Source: Pseudoips prasinana
Lineage: Eukaryota > Arthropoda > Insecta > Lepidoptera > Nolidae
Direction of reading: 5' to 3'
Length of the DNA: 64,000 nucleotides
Assembly: GCA_951640165.1 (NCBI GenBank)
Contig: OX621255.1
Location: forward strand, 29,424,001-29,488,000
Below the pieces are notes generated by a model. That model did not search any database, was not told the origin of the DNA, and saw only the letters and a list, made by a program, of their open reading frames with translations. This document shows, one piece after another, positions 54,270-64,000 of this stretch (positions within the stretch are counted from its first letter, which is position 1; each line of letters opens with the position of its first letter). The position numbers and the translations under genes were made by a program.

Positions 54270-54530
54270 CTAGCTAAATATATTCTTGAATACGAGACGT
54301 TAGAGGACAGAATAGTGTGAGTAAAGACAAGGTGGAAGGACTTACCTTCCAAATTAACGCCATTTAATAAGCTTCCTTCGGAAATAAAAATTGCACTATA
54401 TTCTAAAAAATTCAAAAGTAAATTGAAAGCGCATCTCCTCGAAGGATGTATATTGTATACTCTATAGATAGTCTGTCTGTAGTGTTTTATTTGATATGAT
54501 TTTATTATTATTGACATTTTATTTTCAATG
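54270..54530 (+). pseudogene. LINE ORF2 C-terminal fragment
   Basis: The plus-strand frame gives LTPFNKLPSEIKIALYSKKF and KSKLKAHLLEG before a stop at about 54466: the F-N-K-L-P ... F-K-x-x-L tail of a Jockey/CR1-like ORF2 from another copy. Confidence 0.6.
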
Positions 54531-54665
54531 ATGAAATGTTCTAAAGCCATTATAGAAGAATTGAATTGAAATGTTCTAAATTGACGTATGTATTGTTTTG
54601 ATTATTTTATATTTATGTTTTTGGTTATTAGAGAACTTAGATAATATTGATAATTGTATAATATA

Positions 54666-54935
54666 CTAGCGGCCCGGTACGTGCCTCGCTACGTATAAGG
54701 CATAGTAATAAAAAAAATGCTTATTAAGTTCAATTATTCAAACAAAAAAATATTTTAAATTGCTAAAAGATGTTGATTTTAGACATTATCAAGACTTTTT
54801 TAAAAAAAAATTCTACGTACAAACCTCCCCTGGACTTCCACGAATAATTCAAGACCAAAATTAGCCAAATCGGTAAAGGCGTTGTTGAGTTATAACATTA
54901 CAACGAAAAGTGGCATTGATTTTTATATATATAGA
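54666..54935 (-). mobile_element. Helitron-like MITE, family 2, inverted copy
   Basis: On the minus strand it starts TCTATATATATAAAAATCAA and ends CGTACCGGGCCGCTAG. It matches 22543-22799 including ACGAATAATTCAAGACC in the same relative place. Confidence 0.7.
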
Positions 54936-56579
54936 TAGATTTTAATAATGTATGTGTTTGAATTTACTAAGACAATTGATATTGTTTATGAATAAATTAC
55001 TATGACTATGACATATAAGCCTGAATAAACTAATATTACCAATATGTTTCTGTCAGACCTATTTATTTATACGCGGGACGGGAATAATATTTTTATCTAC
55101 AGTTTTATATAATATAGTAGGTATAATTATTCTTACTTCTGTCACACTACTTCAGTGTAAAGGATATAATACAAAATTGTGAAATAATTACATATTTCTA
55201 GTTGCTTATTACAGATATTTAGGTACATGGAATGTTAAAACATTTATACAATTTATTTTATAATAGTAGTGATATTTAGCTAGCTTGTATTAAGTTATTG
55301 TCAAGGAGATTATGTTTAGGTTTAATGATTGAAATTTATATTTTACTACATATTGTCTGAATGGTTCTGTCTATATTAAGGTATTCAGTATAAGGTATAT
55401 TATTATAACGGACCTTGTGTTTAAAATGACGGTCGCGCTTTAATGCTACCACCGGATCCAATGCACCCCAACTTAGAAGACCTAGCGAAACAAACTCAGC
55501 AGGTTCATCTACTACCGGTACACGGCCCAGTTGAGACGGTTCGGCGAAACATACTCAAGCGGGCATGAACACGGGATTTGGTCCACTTAAAGTAATTATT
55601 TAGTAGGCAAACACAATATCTGCTCGATCGGTTGTCTGAATGAATATTAATTTAGATTATATTTAGCAAACAAAAAAAAAAACATTGAAACAATAACATT
55701 ATTAATTTTGAGACAGATTCAATAAATTTAAATTTTGTATATGTTAGCAATCATATTATAGATAGTCACAGATAGTTCACGTAACTCAACAAATTATTCA
55801 TGTCTATATGGCTATAAGATCTCCAGCGAGCAATGTGCAGGTAGGTGGTAAGCGCCAGGCGTCTTTGTCATCGATGTACTCTTAAGTAAATAAATAAAAA
55901 AAATAAATAAAAAAGGTTTTTATTCACGTAGACTTTAAAAAAGCGCTTGTAAATAGTCAGAACATGTTTGTAGTAATATAGTTGTATACATTAGATATTA
56001 TTTCTAGTAACAGATATTTAGGTACATATGTATGAAAACATTTATAAAATTTATTTTATTACAGAAATGATATTTAGCTAGCTCGTATCAAGTTATTGTC
56101 AAGAGATTATGTTTAATTATCTAGTTTAAGTCTAATATTTTACTACATATTGTCAATGGTTCTGTCTATATTAAAGGTATTATTATTATGACGGACCTTG
56201 TGTTAATAACGACGGTCGCGCTTTAATGCTACCACCGGATCCAATGCGCCCCAACTGAGAAGACCCAGCGAAACAAACTCAGTGGGTTCATCTACTACCG
56301 GTTTCAACACGACCCAGTTGAGACGGTCCGGCGAAACATACTCAAGCGGGCATGAACACGGGATTTGGTCCAATTAGAGTAATTATTTAGTAGGCAAACA
56401 CAATATATGCTCGATCGGTTGTCTGAATGCTTATTATTTTAGATTATATTTAGGTATACAAAAGAAAAACTTCGAAACAATAACATTATTCATTTTGAGA
56501 CAGAGTCAATAATTTTAAATTAAGTATATGATAGCAATCATTTACAGATAGTTCACGTAACACAGCAGATCAGTCATGT

Positions 56580-59289
56580 CTATATGGCTACAAGATCTCC
56601 AGCGAGCAATGTGCTGGTAGGAAGTGAGAGCCAGACGTCTTTGTCATCGATGTACTCTTTAGTGGTGTAATAATCCCTAGCCATAAGTATACGTTTAATA
56701 TGTGTTTTAAAACTTGTGTCAGGCAGATCAGTAATTTGAGTAGGAAGCTTGTTATAAAACCTAATACAATTTCCTAAAAATGATTTATTAGTTTTGCTTA
56801 CTCTAAAGCCTGGCATGGCTAGTTTGTTTTTATTCCTAGTATTTATATTATGCAGTTCACTTTTCTTTTTGTAATTATGAATATTTTTTCTAACAAACAT
56901 TATATTCTGATATATATATATTCCGATGGCACAGTAAGTATATTTATTTCTTTAAACAAATTTCGCAAAGAATCGCGACTGCCTAAACCATAAATGGCTC
57001 TGACTGCTCTTTTCTGCAATACAAAAATAGTACCTATGTCAGCCGCCGAACCCCACAGTAGAATGCCATACGACATAATGCTATGAAAGTACGCGAAATA
57101 CACTAATCTAGCAGTTTGTTCATCTGACAATTGCCTTATTTTCCAGACAGCATAGGAAGCCGAACTTAATTTACCTGATAACTTTTCAATCTGAGGACCC
57201 CATTGCAATTTTGAATCAAGTGTCAATCCCAAAAATACGGTCGATGGGACTAAATCTAATATTTTCGCATTAAGTGCAACTGTTGTAACAATTTGAGTCA
57301 CATTCGGCAATGAGAACCTGATGCATTTAGTTTTCCCTGCATTTAACAAGAGATTATTTGCCGAAAACCATTCTGATATAAAGCTGAGTGTTTTATTATG
57401 CTCAATAAGATCTTTATCCTTTCTATTTACTTTAAATATGAGCGACGTATCATCAGCGAACAAAACTATGTCTGATACTTTCTCTACCAGATAAGGGAGA
57501 TCATTTATATAAACTAGAAATAAAAATGGGCCCAATATAGATCCTTGGGGCACCCCCATTTTCACAGGTTGACGTGCCGAAGTGACACCGCCTATCGAAA
57601 CCATCTGTTGTCGCCCCGATAAATAGGACATCACAAGATCAAGAGATGTGCCAGATATTCCATATTACTTCAGTTTAACAACGAGCGTACGATGATCAAC
57701 GCAATCGAAAGCCTTAGAGAGATCACAGAAAACTCCCAGCGCATCCTGTGATCCCTCCCAAGCCTCCAATATTGACCTAATTAATGTGCAACCTGCATCC
57801 TGAGTAGAGCGGCCCCTTGTAAACCCGAACTGCTTGTTATGCAATATCTCATTCACGTTAAAGTGCGACAACATTTGGCTGAGCATCAGCTTTTCAAATA
57901 TTTTACTTAAAGCTGGCAGTATTGAGATAGGCCTATAATTCGTGGCATTTTTTGAACAACCTGCCTTGAAAATGGGTATTATCTTACTTATTTTCATTAA
58001 ATCGGGAAAGACACCATCACTTATACAGCCATTGAAGATGGCTGCAAGGATTGTAGCAATGTTTAGTATGATTGATTCAATTGCTTTAACAGACAGTCCC
58101 CACAAATCTTCTGTGCCTTTCCTTTTAATACTCTTAAAAGCTTTTATAATATCATCACTTGTTACGGATTTAAAACTAAAGTTAGGCACAGTTTGTTTTA
58201 CGCTTTGATTTAAAAAGAGTTCAGCCACATCTGGTGATGATGCGAGACACTTAGTAATATCCACGGGTATATTTGCAAAAAAAGCAGCTAAAAAATTGGC
58301 AATGGTAAGCTTGTCTGAAACCAGTTCATCACCAATATTCAATACTAATGTTTGATCTCTTGATCTACTTTTACCAGTTTCAGTATTAATTATTTGCCAA
58401 GCTGATTTTATTTTATTATCAGATTTTTTTAATTTTATCTCTTATATATAAAGATTTAGCTTGAATGTAATCCTTTTTAAAAATTTTTGAATAATTTCTA
58501 ACATAATTAATAAAATTGACATCAGGTTTATAGGACCTTCTGTCATACAACTCATATAAAAAATCTCTACTCAGTCTAATGCCTTGAGTTGCCCAAGAAC
58601 TAAATTTTATCTTATTACTGTCAACCGTTATGTTTTTTATTTTACAAGCTTTATTAAATTCTTTGCAAATACAGTGGAATAATGTAGTGTACATATCGTT
58701 AGGGTTACTTTTGTTTGGCAATAGATGGCACAAACTATTCTCCAGGTTGTTACTGAACTTTCCCAAATTAGATTTTGTTAAAGGTCTAAAACAAATTTTT
58801 TGTTTATTTATATTTATCTCATTTTTCATCTTTACTATTTGGCATTTATGGTCAGAGCGAACACCAGCCACCAAACACTTCTCAGAGACATCAAAGTTGG
58901 TAATTATGTTATCAATGCAAGTAGCGGATGTGGGTGTGACTCTCGTGGCCTCAGAGAACAAGCATTTAAGGTTAAAGGACCGAAATACAGATAGAAATAT
59001 GTTTATTTCAGGTGAATCTGCTAAAATGTTCATATTAAAATCACCACATACAAGGATTTTTTTTTTACTTTTAATTTTCCTAAGAATGTCTTCTATTGTT
59101 GCTGTAAAAAGCTTTAAATCGGATGCTGGTGGTCTATACACACATATTATACAATAAAACTGCGTCTCTACACATGCCACCTCACACACACGCTCAATAG
59201 ATAGTTGGCATATATCTTTACGTTCTTTAAATTTAATTTGGTCTCGAAGTAGTATCAGTACTCCACCACCCTCTGCCGAAACCCTATAT
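56580..59289 (-). pseudogene. Copy A: endonuclease-RT ORF2, three breaks
   Basis: From 59289 the frame begins inside an APE-type endonuclease (AEGGGVLILLRDQIKF, VYRPPAS, VCGDFNMN, SDHKC near its end). It goes on through a linker to a frame break at about 58430, RT part 1 (58342-57665: NYRPISILPALSKIFEK, QFGFTRGRSTQ, FCDLSKAFDCVDHRTL), a nonsense codon at about 57663, RT part 2 (57634-56900: GVPQGSILGPFLFLVYINDL, LFADDTSLIF, LLWGSAADIGTIFVLQKRAV) and the C-terminus (56900-56580: NKSFLGNCIRFYNKLPTQ). The 5' end is lost within the endonuclease. The 3' UTR runs to about 55885. Confidence 0.85.
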
Positions 59290-61258
59290 ATACTATAATA
59301 ACCCCTTGCCATAAGTACACGTTTAATATGTGTCTTGAAACTTGTGTCAGGCAGATCAGTAATATGAGTAGGAAGCTTGTTATAAAACCTTAAATACAAT
59401 TTCCTAAAAATGATTTATTCGTTTTGCTGACTCTAAAGCCCGGCATTGCAAGTTTGTCTTTATTCCTAGTATTTATTTTATGCAGGTCACTTTTTTTTCT
59501 ATAGTTATTAATATTTTTTCTAACATACAATATATTCTGGTATATATACTCAGATGGCACCGTTAGTATATTTACTTCTTTAAACAAAGTTCGCAAAGAT
59601 TCGCGACTACCTAACCCATAAATGGCTCTGACTGCTCTTTTTTGTAAAATGAAAATAGTACTTATGTCAGCTGCCGAACCCCACAGCAGAATGCCATAGG
59701 ACATAATACTATAGAAGTACGCGAAATATACCGATCTAGCAGTTTGTTCATCTGACAATTGTCTCATTTTCCAAACGGCATAGGAAGCCGAACTTAATTT
59801 AGCTGCAAGCTTTTCAATCTGAGGAGCCCATTGCAATTTTGAGTCTAGTGTCAATCCCAGAAATACGGTCGACGGAACTAAATCTAATATTTCCTCATTT
59901 AATACAACTGTTGGTATAACCTGTCTCACATTCGGTAATGAGAATTTGATTCATTTCGTTTTCCCTGCATTTAATAAGAGGTTATTTGCTGAAAACCATT
60001 TTGATATAAGGCAGAGTGTTTTATTTTGTTCAATAAGATCTTTGTCCTTCCTATTTACTTTATATATAAGCGACGTATCATCAGCGAACAAAACTATGTC
60101 TGATACTTTCTCCACCAGATAAGGTAGATCATTTATATATACTAGAAATAAAAATGGGCCCAGGATAGACCCCTGGGGCACCCCCATTTTCACAGGATGA
60201 CGTGCCGAGTTGATACCGTCTATCGAAACCATCTGTTCTCGACCCGATAAATAGGACACTATAAGATCAAGAGACGTACCAGATATTCCATAGTACTGCA
60301 GTTTTACCACAAGTGTACGGTGATCAACGCAATCGAAAGCCTTAGAGAGATCACAAAAAACTCCTAGCGCATCCTGTGACCCCTCCCAAGCCCCAATATA
60401 GACTTCATTAGTGTACACCCCGCATCTTAGTCGAGCGGCCCCTTGTAAATCCAAACTGCTTGTTGTGCAATATCCCATTCAAGTTAAAGTGCGACAACAT
60501 TTGGCTAAGCATGACCTTTTCAAATATTTTACTTAAAGCTGGAAGGATTGAGATAGGTCTGTAATTTGTGGCATTCTCAGTACAACCTGCCTTGAAAACG
60601 GGTAGTATCTTACTAATCTTCATTAAATCAGGGAAGACTCCATCATTTATACAGCCATTGTAGATGGCTGCAAGGACTGTAGCAATGTTTTGAATGATTG
60701 ATTGAATTGCTTTAACAGACAGTCCCTATAAATCTTCTGTACCCATAAATCTTTTTAATACTATTGAAAGCTTTTATAATGTCTTCACTCGTTACAAATT
60801 GAAAACTAAATTTAGGCACATCTTGTTTTAAACTTTGATTTAAAAACAGTTCAGCTACATCTGGTGACGATAACAGGCACTTAGTTGTATCAACAGGTAT
60901 ATTTGTAAAAAAATCTGCGAAAAAATTGGCAATCGTAAGCTTGTCTGAAACCAGTTCGTCACTAATATTTAATGTTACTGTTTGATTTCTTAATCTACTT
61001 TTACCAGTTTCAGTATTAATTATTTGCCACGCTGATTTTATTTTATTATCAGAATTTTTAATTTTGTTTCTAATGTATAAAGTTTTAGCTTGAATGCAAA
61101 CCTTTTTGAAAATTTTTGAATAGTTTCTAACATAATTAATAAAATTGACTTCGGGTGTATAGGACTTTATGTCATACAACTCATATAAAAAATCTCTAGT
61201 CAGTCTAATACCTTGAGTTGCCCAAGAACTAAATTTTATCTTATTACTATCAGTCTCA
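59290..61258 (-). pseudogene. Copy B: ORF2 part interrupted by copy A
   Basis: Begins within the linker after the endonuclease (NKIKFSSWATQGIRLTRDFL at 61240). It shows frame breaks near 60720, 60420 and 59945, keeps GVPQGSILGPFLFLVYINDL and LFADDTSLIY, and stops after SFKTHIKRVLMARGYYS, where copy A's sequence follows. An artificial frame therefore runs from copy B's C-terminus into copy A's endonuclease (59399-58419). Confidence 0.85.
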
Positions 61259-61747
61259 ATGTTTGTGGACGACGGGGCTGGTTCCACTGTAAGTTACTTT
61301 TAGCATTTAAGTTATTTATTATACCCTCAGTATAACTTATTGTTGTCCCAAAAAAACCAATTGTTGGCCTACGAAGTTAGCTTCAGAACAACAATCCCTT
61401 TGCCATTTGCCATCCTATACATGAAGTTCATGCTGTGTGGTGACGGCGACAAATATCAGAATCAGAATATCATCACCCCATCTCATCCCGTGGGGGGCGT
61501 AGAAGTCGACCCGAGGAAATATGTACCAGAGGACGGGCAGCAGCTTCCTTCTGAGTACTATGACCATCTTACTGCGATCGCCAACCCGCCTGCCAAGCGT
61601 GGCGATTATGGCATATCCCCCAAGACGATTCTTGAGGGAGGCTTGTCCAGCAGTGGACTTATTTAGCTGTAATGATGATGATGATGACATGAAGTTCGGG
61701 CCTTGCTTTAATATCACCTTTCAATTTGGTAATGTTTTTGTTGTCAG
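61259..61747 (+). repeat. Flank of the LINE nest and a dispersed repeat
   Basis: Bases 61259-61300 (TTTGTGGACGACGGGGCTGG, then ACTGTAAGTT) could be host sequence with a donor-like site, but no frame supports an exon. Bases 61440-61690 share GGCGTAGAAGTCGACCC, GGCGATTATGGCATATCCCC and AGGCTTGTCCAGCAGTGGAC with the minus-strand repeat at 24.8-25.0 kb. Confidence 0.5.
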
Positions 61748-63354
61748 GGTCTAGTAAAAGCAAAAGAGGAAAAATCCGCTTACACAGCGCTAAACAATAT
61801 TTCTATAGAACAACCGCTAAAAGCAGTGCCTGAAAAAAGTACCCTGGAAGCAAAATCAGAAAGTTTTAGAAAATATGAAACTTAAGGCAATAACTGATGA
61901 TGAGACAGAAGCTAAAGACAAAGAGATAGAGTTAATGATAAAAGCTATTGGCTGGGCAGAAGACACATTAAGAGACGAAACCGAACTCAGTGCAAGAGCT
62001 ATGGCTAGGTTATTATCTACAGCCATAGAGCAATCAGATTTAAGATTCAGAGCTAATGCTAGGGCAGAAACTACGCTCAAAGAAGAAACAGAGCTTAAAT
62101 CAAGATCAAATACTGCAGCAGAAACTACAGCTAATGAAGAAAAAAAGCACAGGGCAAGAGTAATTTCAAGAAATGAAACGACCTTTCAAGAAGGGCTAGA
62201 GTTCAGTTCAAGATCTAATTTGAACAAAGAACTGTTAGGAAGAATAGGTAAAGATGGAGCAGAAAATTTAGCCAAGGAGGAAACAGAGCTGAAAGCAGGA
62301 ACTATTGCTAGGTTAGAATCTACGATCAACGGAGAAGTAGCTTTTAGAGTAACAGCTAAATATGAAGCACAATCTTTAGCTAACGATGAAGCAGTGCTGA
62401 AAATTAGGGCTATTGCCAGAGAAGAAACTACAGCTAAAGAAAGATTAGAACTCTGCAGAAGAGCCTTTGTCAGGCTAGAAGCAACAATCGAAGAAGAAAT
62501 CGAGCTTATAGAAAAAGCTAATGCTATTGCTAATGTTTTGGACCAAGAAGAAATCGCTTTTGCTACTGAGGATATGGTAAAGGATAATGTAGAAGAAACA
62601 AACTATAAGGCAACAGTGGTTGAGGAAACTTACGTGGTGCAACCTGACGCAATAACTGTGATTAATGTCAAAGAGGCAACGGATAATCTGGAGCTCGTAG
62701 ATACGATAGAGCCTAATTTGTTAGATGGGGAAGCGAAGAAGGTCGTAACTGTTGGAATGGCAGATAATAACATGGTTTTGATGGAACCTGATTCTATAGA
62801 AATAACGCCTAAAAGCCCAGTAGTTACTGAAAAAAGATTTTTAAATTTAGAAGAAGCTAAAACAATCGCTATTGCAATGAGAACAACTTCCACCACAGAA
62901 GAAGCATACCGCATTGGTAGAAAGAACTATACGAGAAAAGCAAAAGGCAAAAAAGAAGGAAATACTATTTCTAGAAATGTCAGTATGGGAAATACAAAGG
63001 GAGAAGGAGATTGCATTGCCAGAAATGTTCCAATGGTAAATGCTAAAGCCAAAGAAGAGACAGACACCGTAGCTAGAGATATTGCAATGAGAGATGCAAA
63101 GGCCAAAGAAGAAACAGATTGTATTGCTAGAAATGATGCTGCGATAAACGCAAAGGCCAAGGAAGAAGCAAATCTCATTTCTATTAGAAACACTAAAGCC
63201 ATAAATGAGCCAGGCCGCGTGGAAAGGGAAATTACTATGAGAGACTCTAAGGCCAAAGAAGAAGCAGAAGGTAAAGCTGGGGCTGTTGCTATGAAGGGAG
63301 GTCCATCAAATTTGAGGTATTTTAGTTTATTTTATAATAATAATATAAATAAAT
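61748..63354 (+). CDS. Repetitive Lys/Glu/Ala-rich coding exon, unidentified gene
   Basis: From ATG 61875 an open frame of 493 codons runs to 63356. An acceptor-like TTTTTGTTGTCAG ends at 61747, and the bases after it read LVKAKEEKSAYTALNNISIE, in a frame that hits TAA at 61883, one base out of register with the main frame. Either translation starts at 61875 or a one-base shift separates the parts. The protein has no signal peptide or membrane segment. It is built of degenerate ~19-21-residue helical repeats (ARAETTLKEETELKSRSN; AKEETDCIARNVPMVNAK; AKEETDTVARDIAMRDAK). A GTATTT donor-like site at 63318 would end the exon after KGGPSNLR; otherwise it ends at TAA 63354. Not recognised. Confidence 0.55.
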
Positions 63355-63356
63355 AA

Positions 63357-63720
63357 ATTTTTATTCAAGAAATAATGTGTACAAAATTATATCTACTTAC
63401 TTTAAAAATAATTAATACTAAGCTATAGACAATTTGTGCCTGTACTAGGTTAAACCTGTACCACAGGCGTTCTAACGGCTTAAAAGGTATACTTATTCTT
63501 TATTAAAAATTTAAACAATTTTTAATAAAGAATAAGTATGCCTTTTAAGCCGTTATAAATAATACGTTATATTTATGTATATTTTTTTACCTCAGGAATG
63601 TCTATTAAAGATGTGTATAGCCTAATACGCTAATTCTTTTTTTTAAGGCAATGCCTGCATTAGTGTAATGAACGCCCTGTGTCATACATACGCATATATT
63701 TACAAACATATCATTGACAT
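63357..63720. repeat. Repeat-derived sequence with large hairpin
   Basis: After the coding exon comes AT-rich DNA. Bases 63473-63511 (TAACGGCTTAAAAGGTATAC...) and 63517-63555 form 39-bp arms with one mismatch and a TAAAC loop. Confidence 0.9.
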
Positions 63721-63799
63721 CAACAGTAATTCGGTCAAACAGTGTCTTGCCACACATTAAAAATTATTAAACAATTTGCATATTACCAAAGTCTATGGT

Positions 63800-63969
63800 G
63801 GTGGTATATGGTATTAAATAATTATAATATTCATGGGGACCTACTCAGAAGGCTATCTTATTATATATCGAACTGCTCACAAGCGTTGGTGATCAATGAC
63901 TATGTATCGAATTGGGTAAAGCTCCCCCGGGTTCCTCAAGGCTCTAATCTGGGACTACTGTTGCTTTGA
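63800..63969 (+). pseudogene. LINE reverse transcriptase fragment at right edge
   Basis: The frame reads GDLLRRLSYYISNCSQALVI, NDYVSNWVKLP, RVPQGSNLGLLLL: the region around the GVPQGSxLGPLLF motif of Jockey/CR1-like RTs with a changed first residue and a stop at 63968. The next bases (TTCGTGAATAACATCTACAG) look like the following F-V-N-N-I segment in another frame. It probably continues beyond the window. Confidence 0.6.
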
Positions 63970-64000
63970 TCTTCGTGAATAACATCTACAGATGCTGTAA

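Larger units (their letters stand above)
55100..61258 (-). mobile_element. Two LINEs of one family, one nested in the other
   Basis: The minus strand reads copy B (61258 to about 59290), then copy A complete with 3' UTR (about 59289 to 55885), then the rest of copy B (about 55884 to 55100). The proof is the sequence GTCTATATGGCTATAAGATC...TCATCGATGTACTCTT at 55801-55882. It continues copy B's interrupted ORF2 end and repeats what copy A has at 56578-56663. Confidence 0.8.

Noticed and set aside
58419..59399. 326-codon ORF as a real LINE protein
   Set aside because: It spans the joint between copy B's C-terminus and copy A's endonuclease and is an accidental fusion.

Overview
The window is AT-rich insect nuclear DNA, almost certainly from a moth or butterfly. 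The basis is spliced, short-exon host genes on the minus strand, together with a dense set of repeat types that I associate with lepidopteran genomes: tRNA-derived SINEs, RTE-type 3' ends, Jockey/CR1-like LINEs, a BEL/Pao element, mariner and Helitron-like elements. No database search was possible, so family names rest on motifs and recall.

Host genes. (1) The spliceosomal protein RED (IK) lies on the minus strand from the start codon at 11437 to the left edge. Five exons (11437-11292, 8288-8091, 5752-5689, 5040-4966, 110-1) splice in frame into 197 codons. (2) A macrophage migration inhibitory factor (MIF) tautomerase lies on the minus strand in three exons (41503-41396, 38745-38573, 14926-14848). 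It encodes a complete 119-residue protein; intron 2 is about 23.6 kb and is packed with transposable elements. (3) A probable first coding exon on the plus strand at 44133-44161 starts with an N-myristoylation-type sequence. (4) A repetitive Lys/Glu/Ala-rich coding exon lies on the plus strand at about 61748-63354, with a possible one-base frame change near its start.

Layout. 0-11.4 kb: RED exons with Helitron, SINE, RTE and inverted-repeat elements in the introns. 11.4-14.8 kb: LTR/gag remnant and repeat copies. 14.8-41.5 kb: the MIF gene. Its intron 2 holds an apparently intact mariner (16.1-17.4 kb), a Mutator-like element with a FLYWCH-domain ORF (17.5-19.0 kb), SINEs, a BEL/Pao gag-pol ORF of 2032 codons (25.9-32.0 kb), a Harbinger-type miniature element and three LINE remnants. 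41.5-52 kb: a candidate 3.2-kb PIF/Harbinger-like element, a hAT relic and a cluster of small terminal-inverted-repeat elements. 52-61.3 kb: Jockey/CR1-like LINEs, including one copy inserted inside another of the same family. 61.3-64 kb: the repetitive coding exon and an RT fragment at the right edge.

The host genes are not functionally linked to each other. I found no CRISPR array, operon or intact tRNA/rRNA gene. The most notable items are the repetitive orphan exon, the TIR element at 44.6-47.8 kb, the Helitron-like element with tandem 5' ends, the MULE/FLYWCH element and the self-nested LINE.
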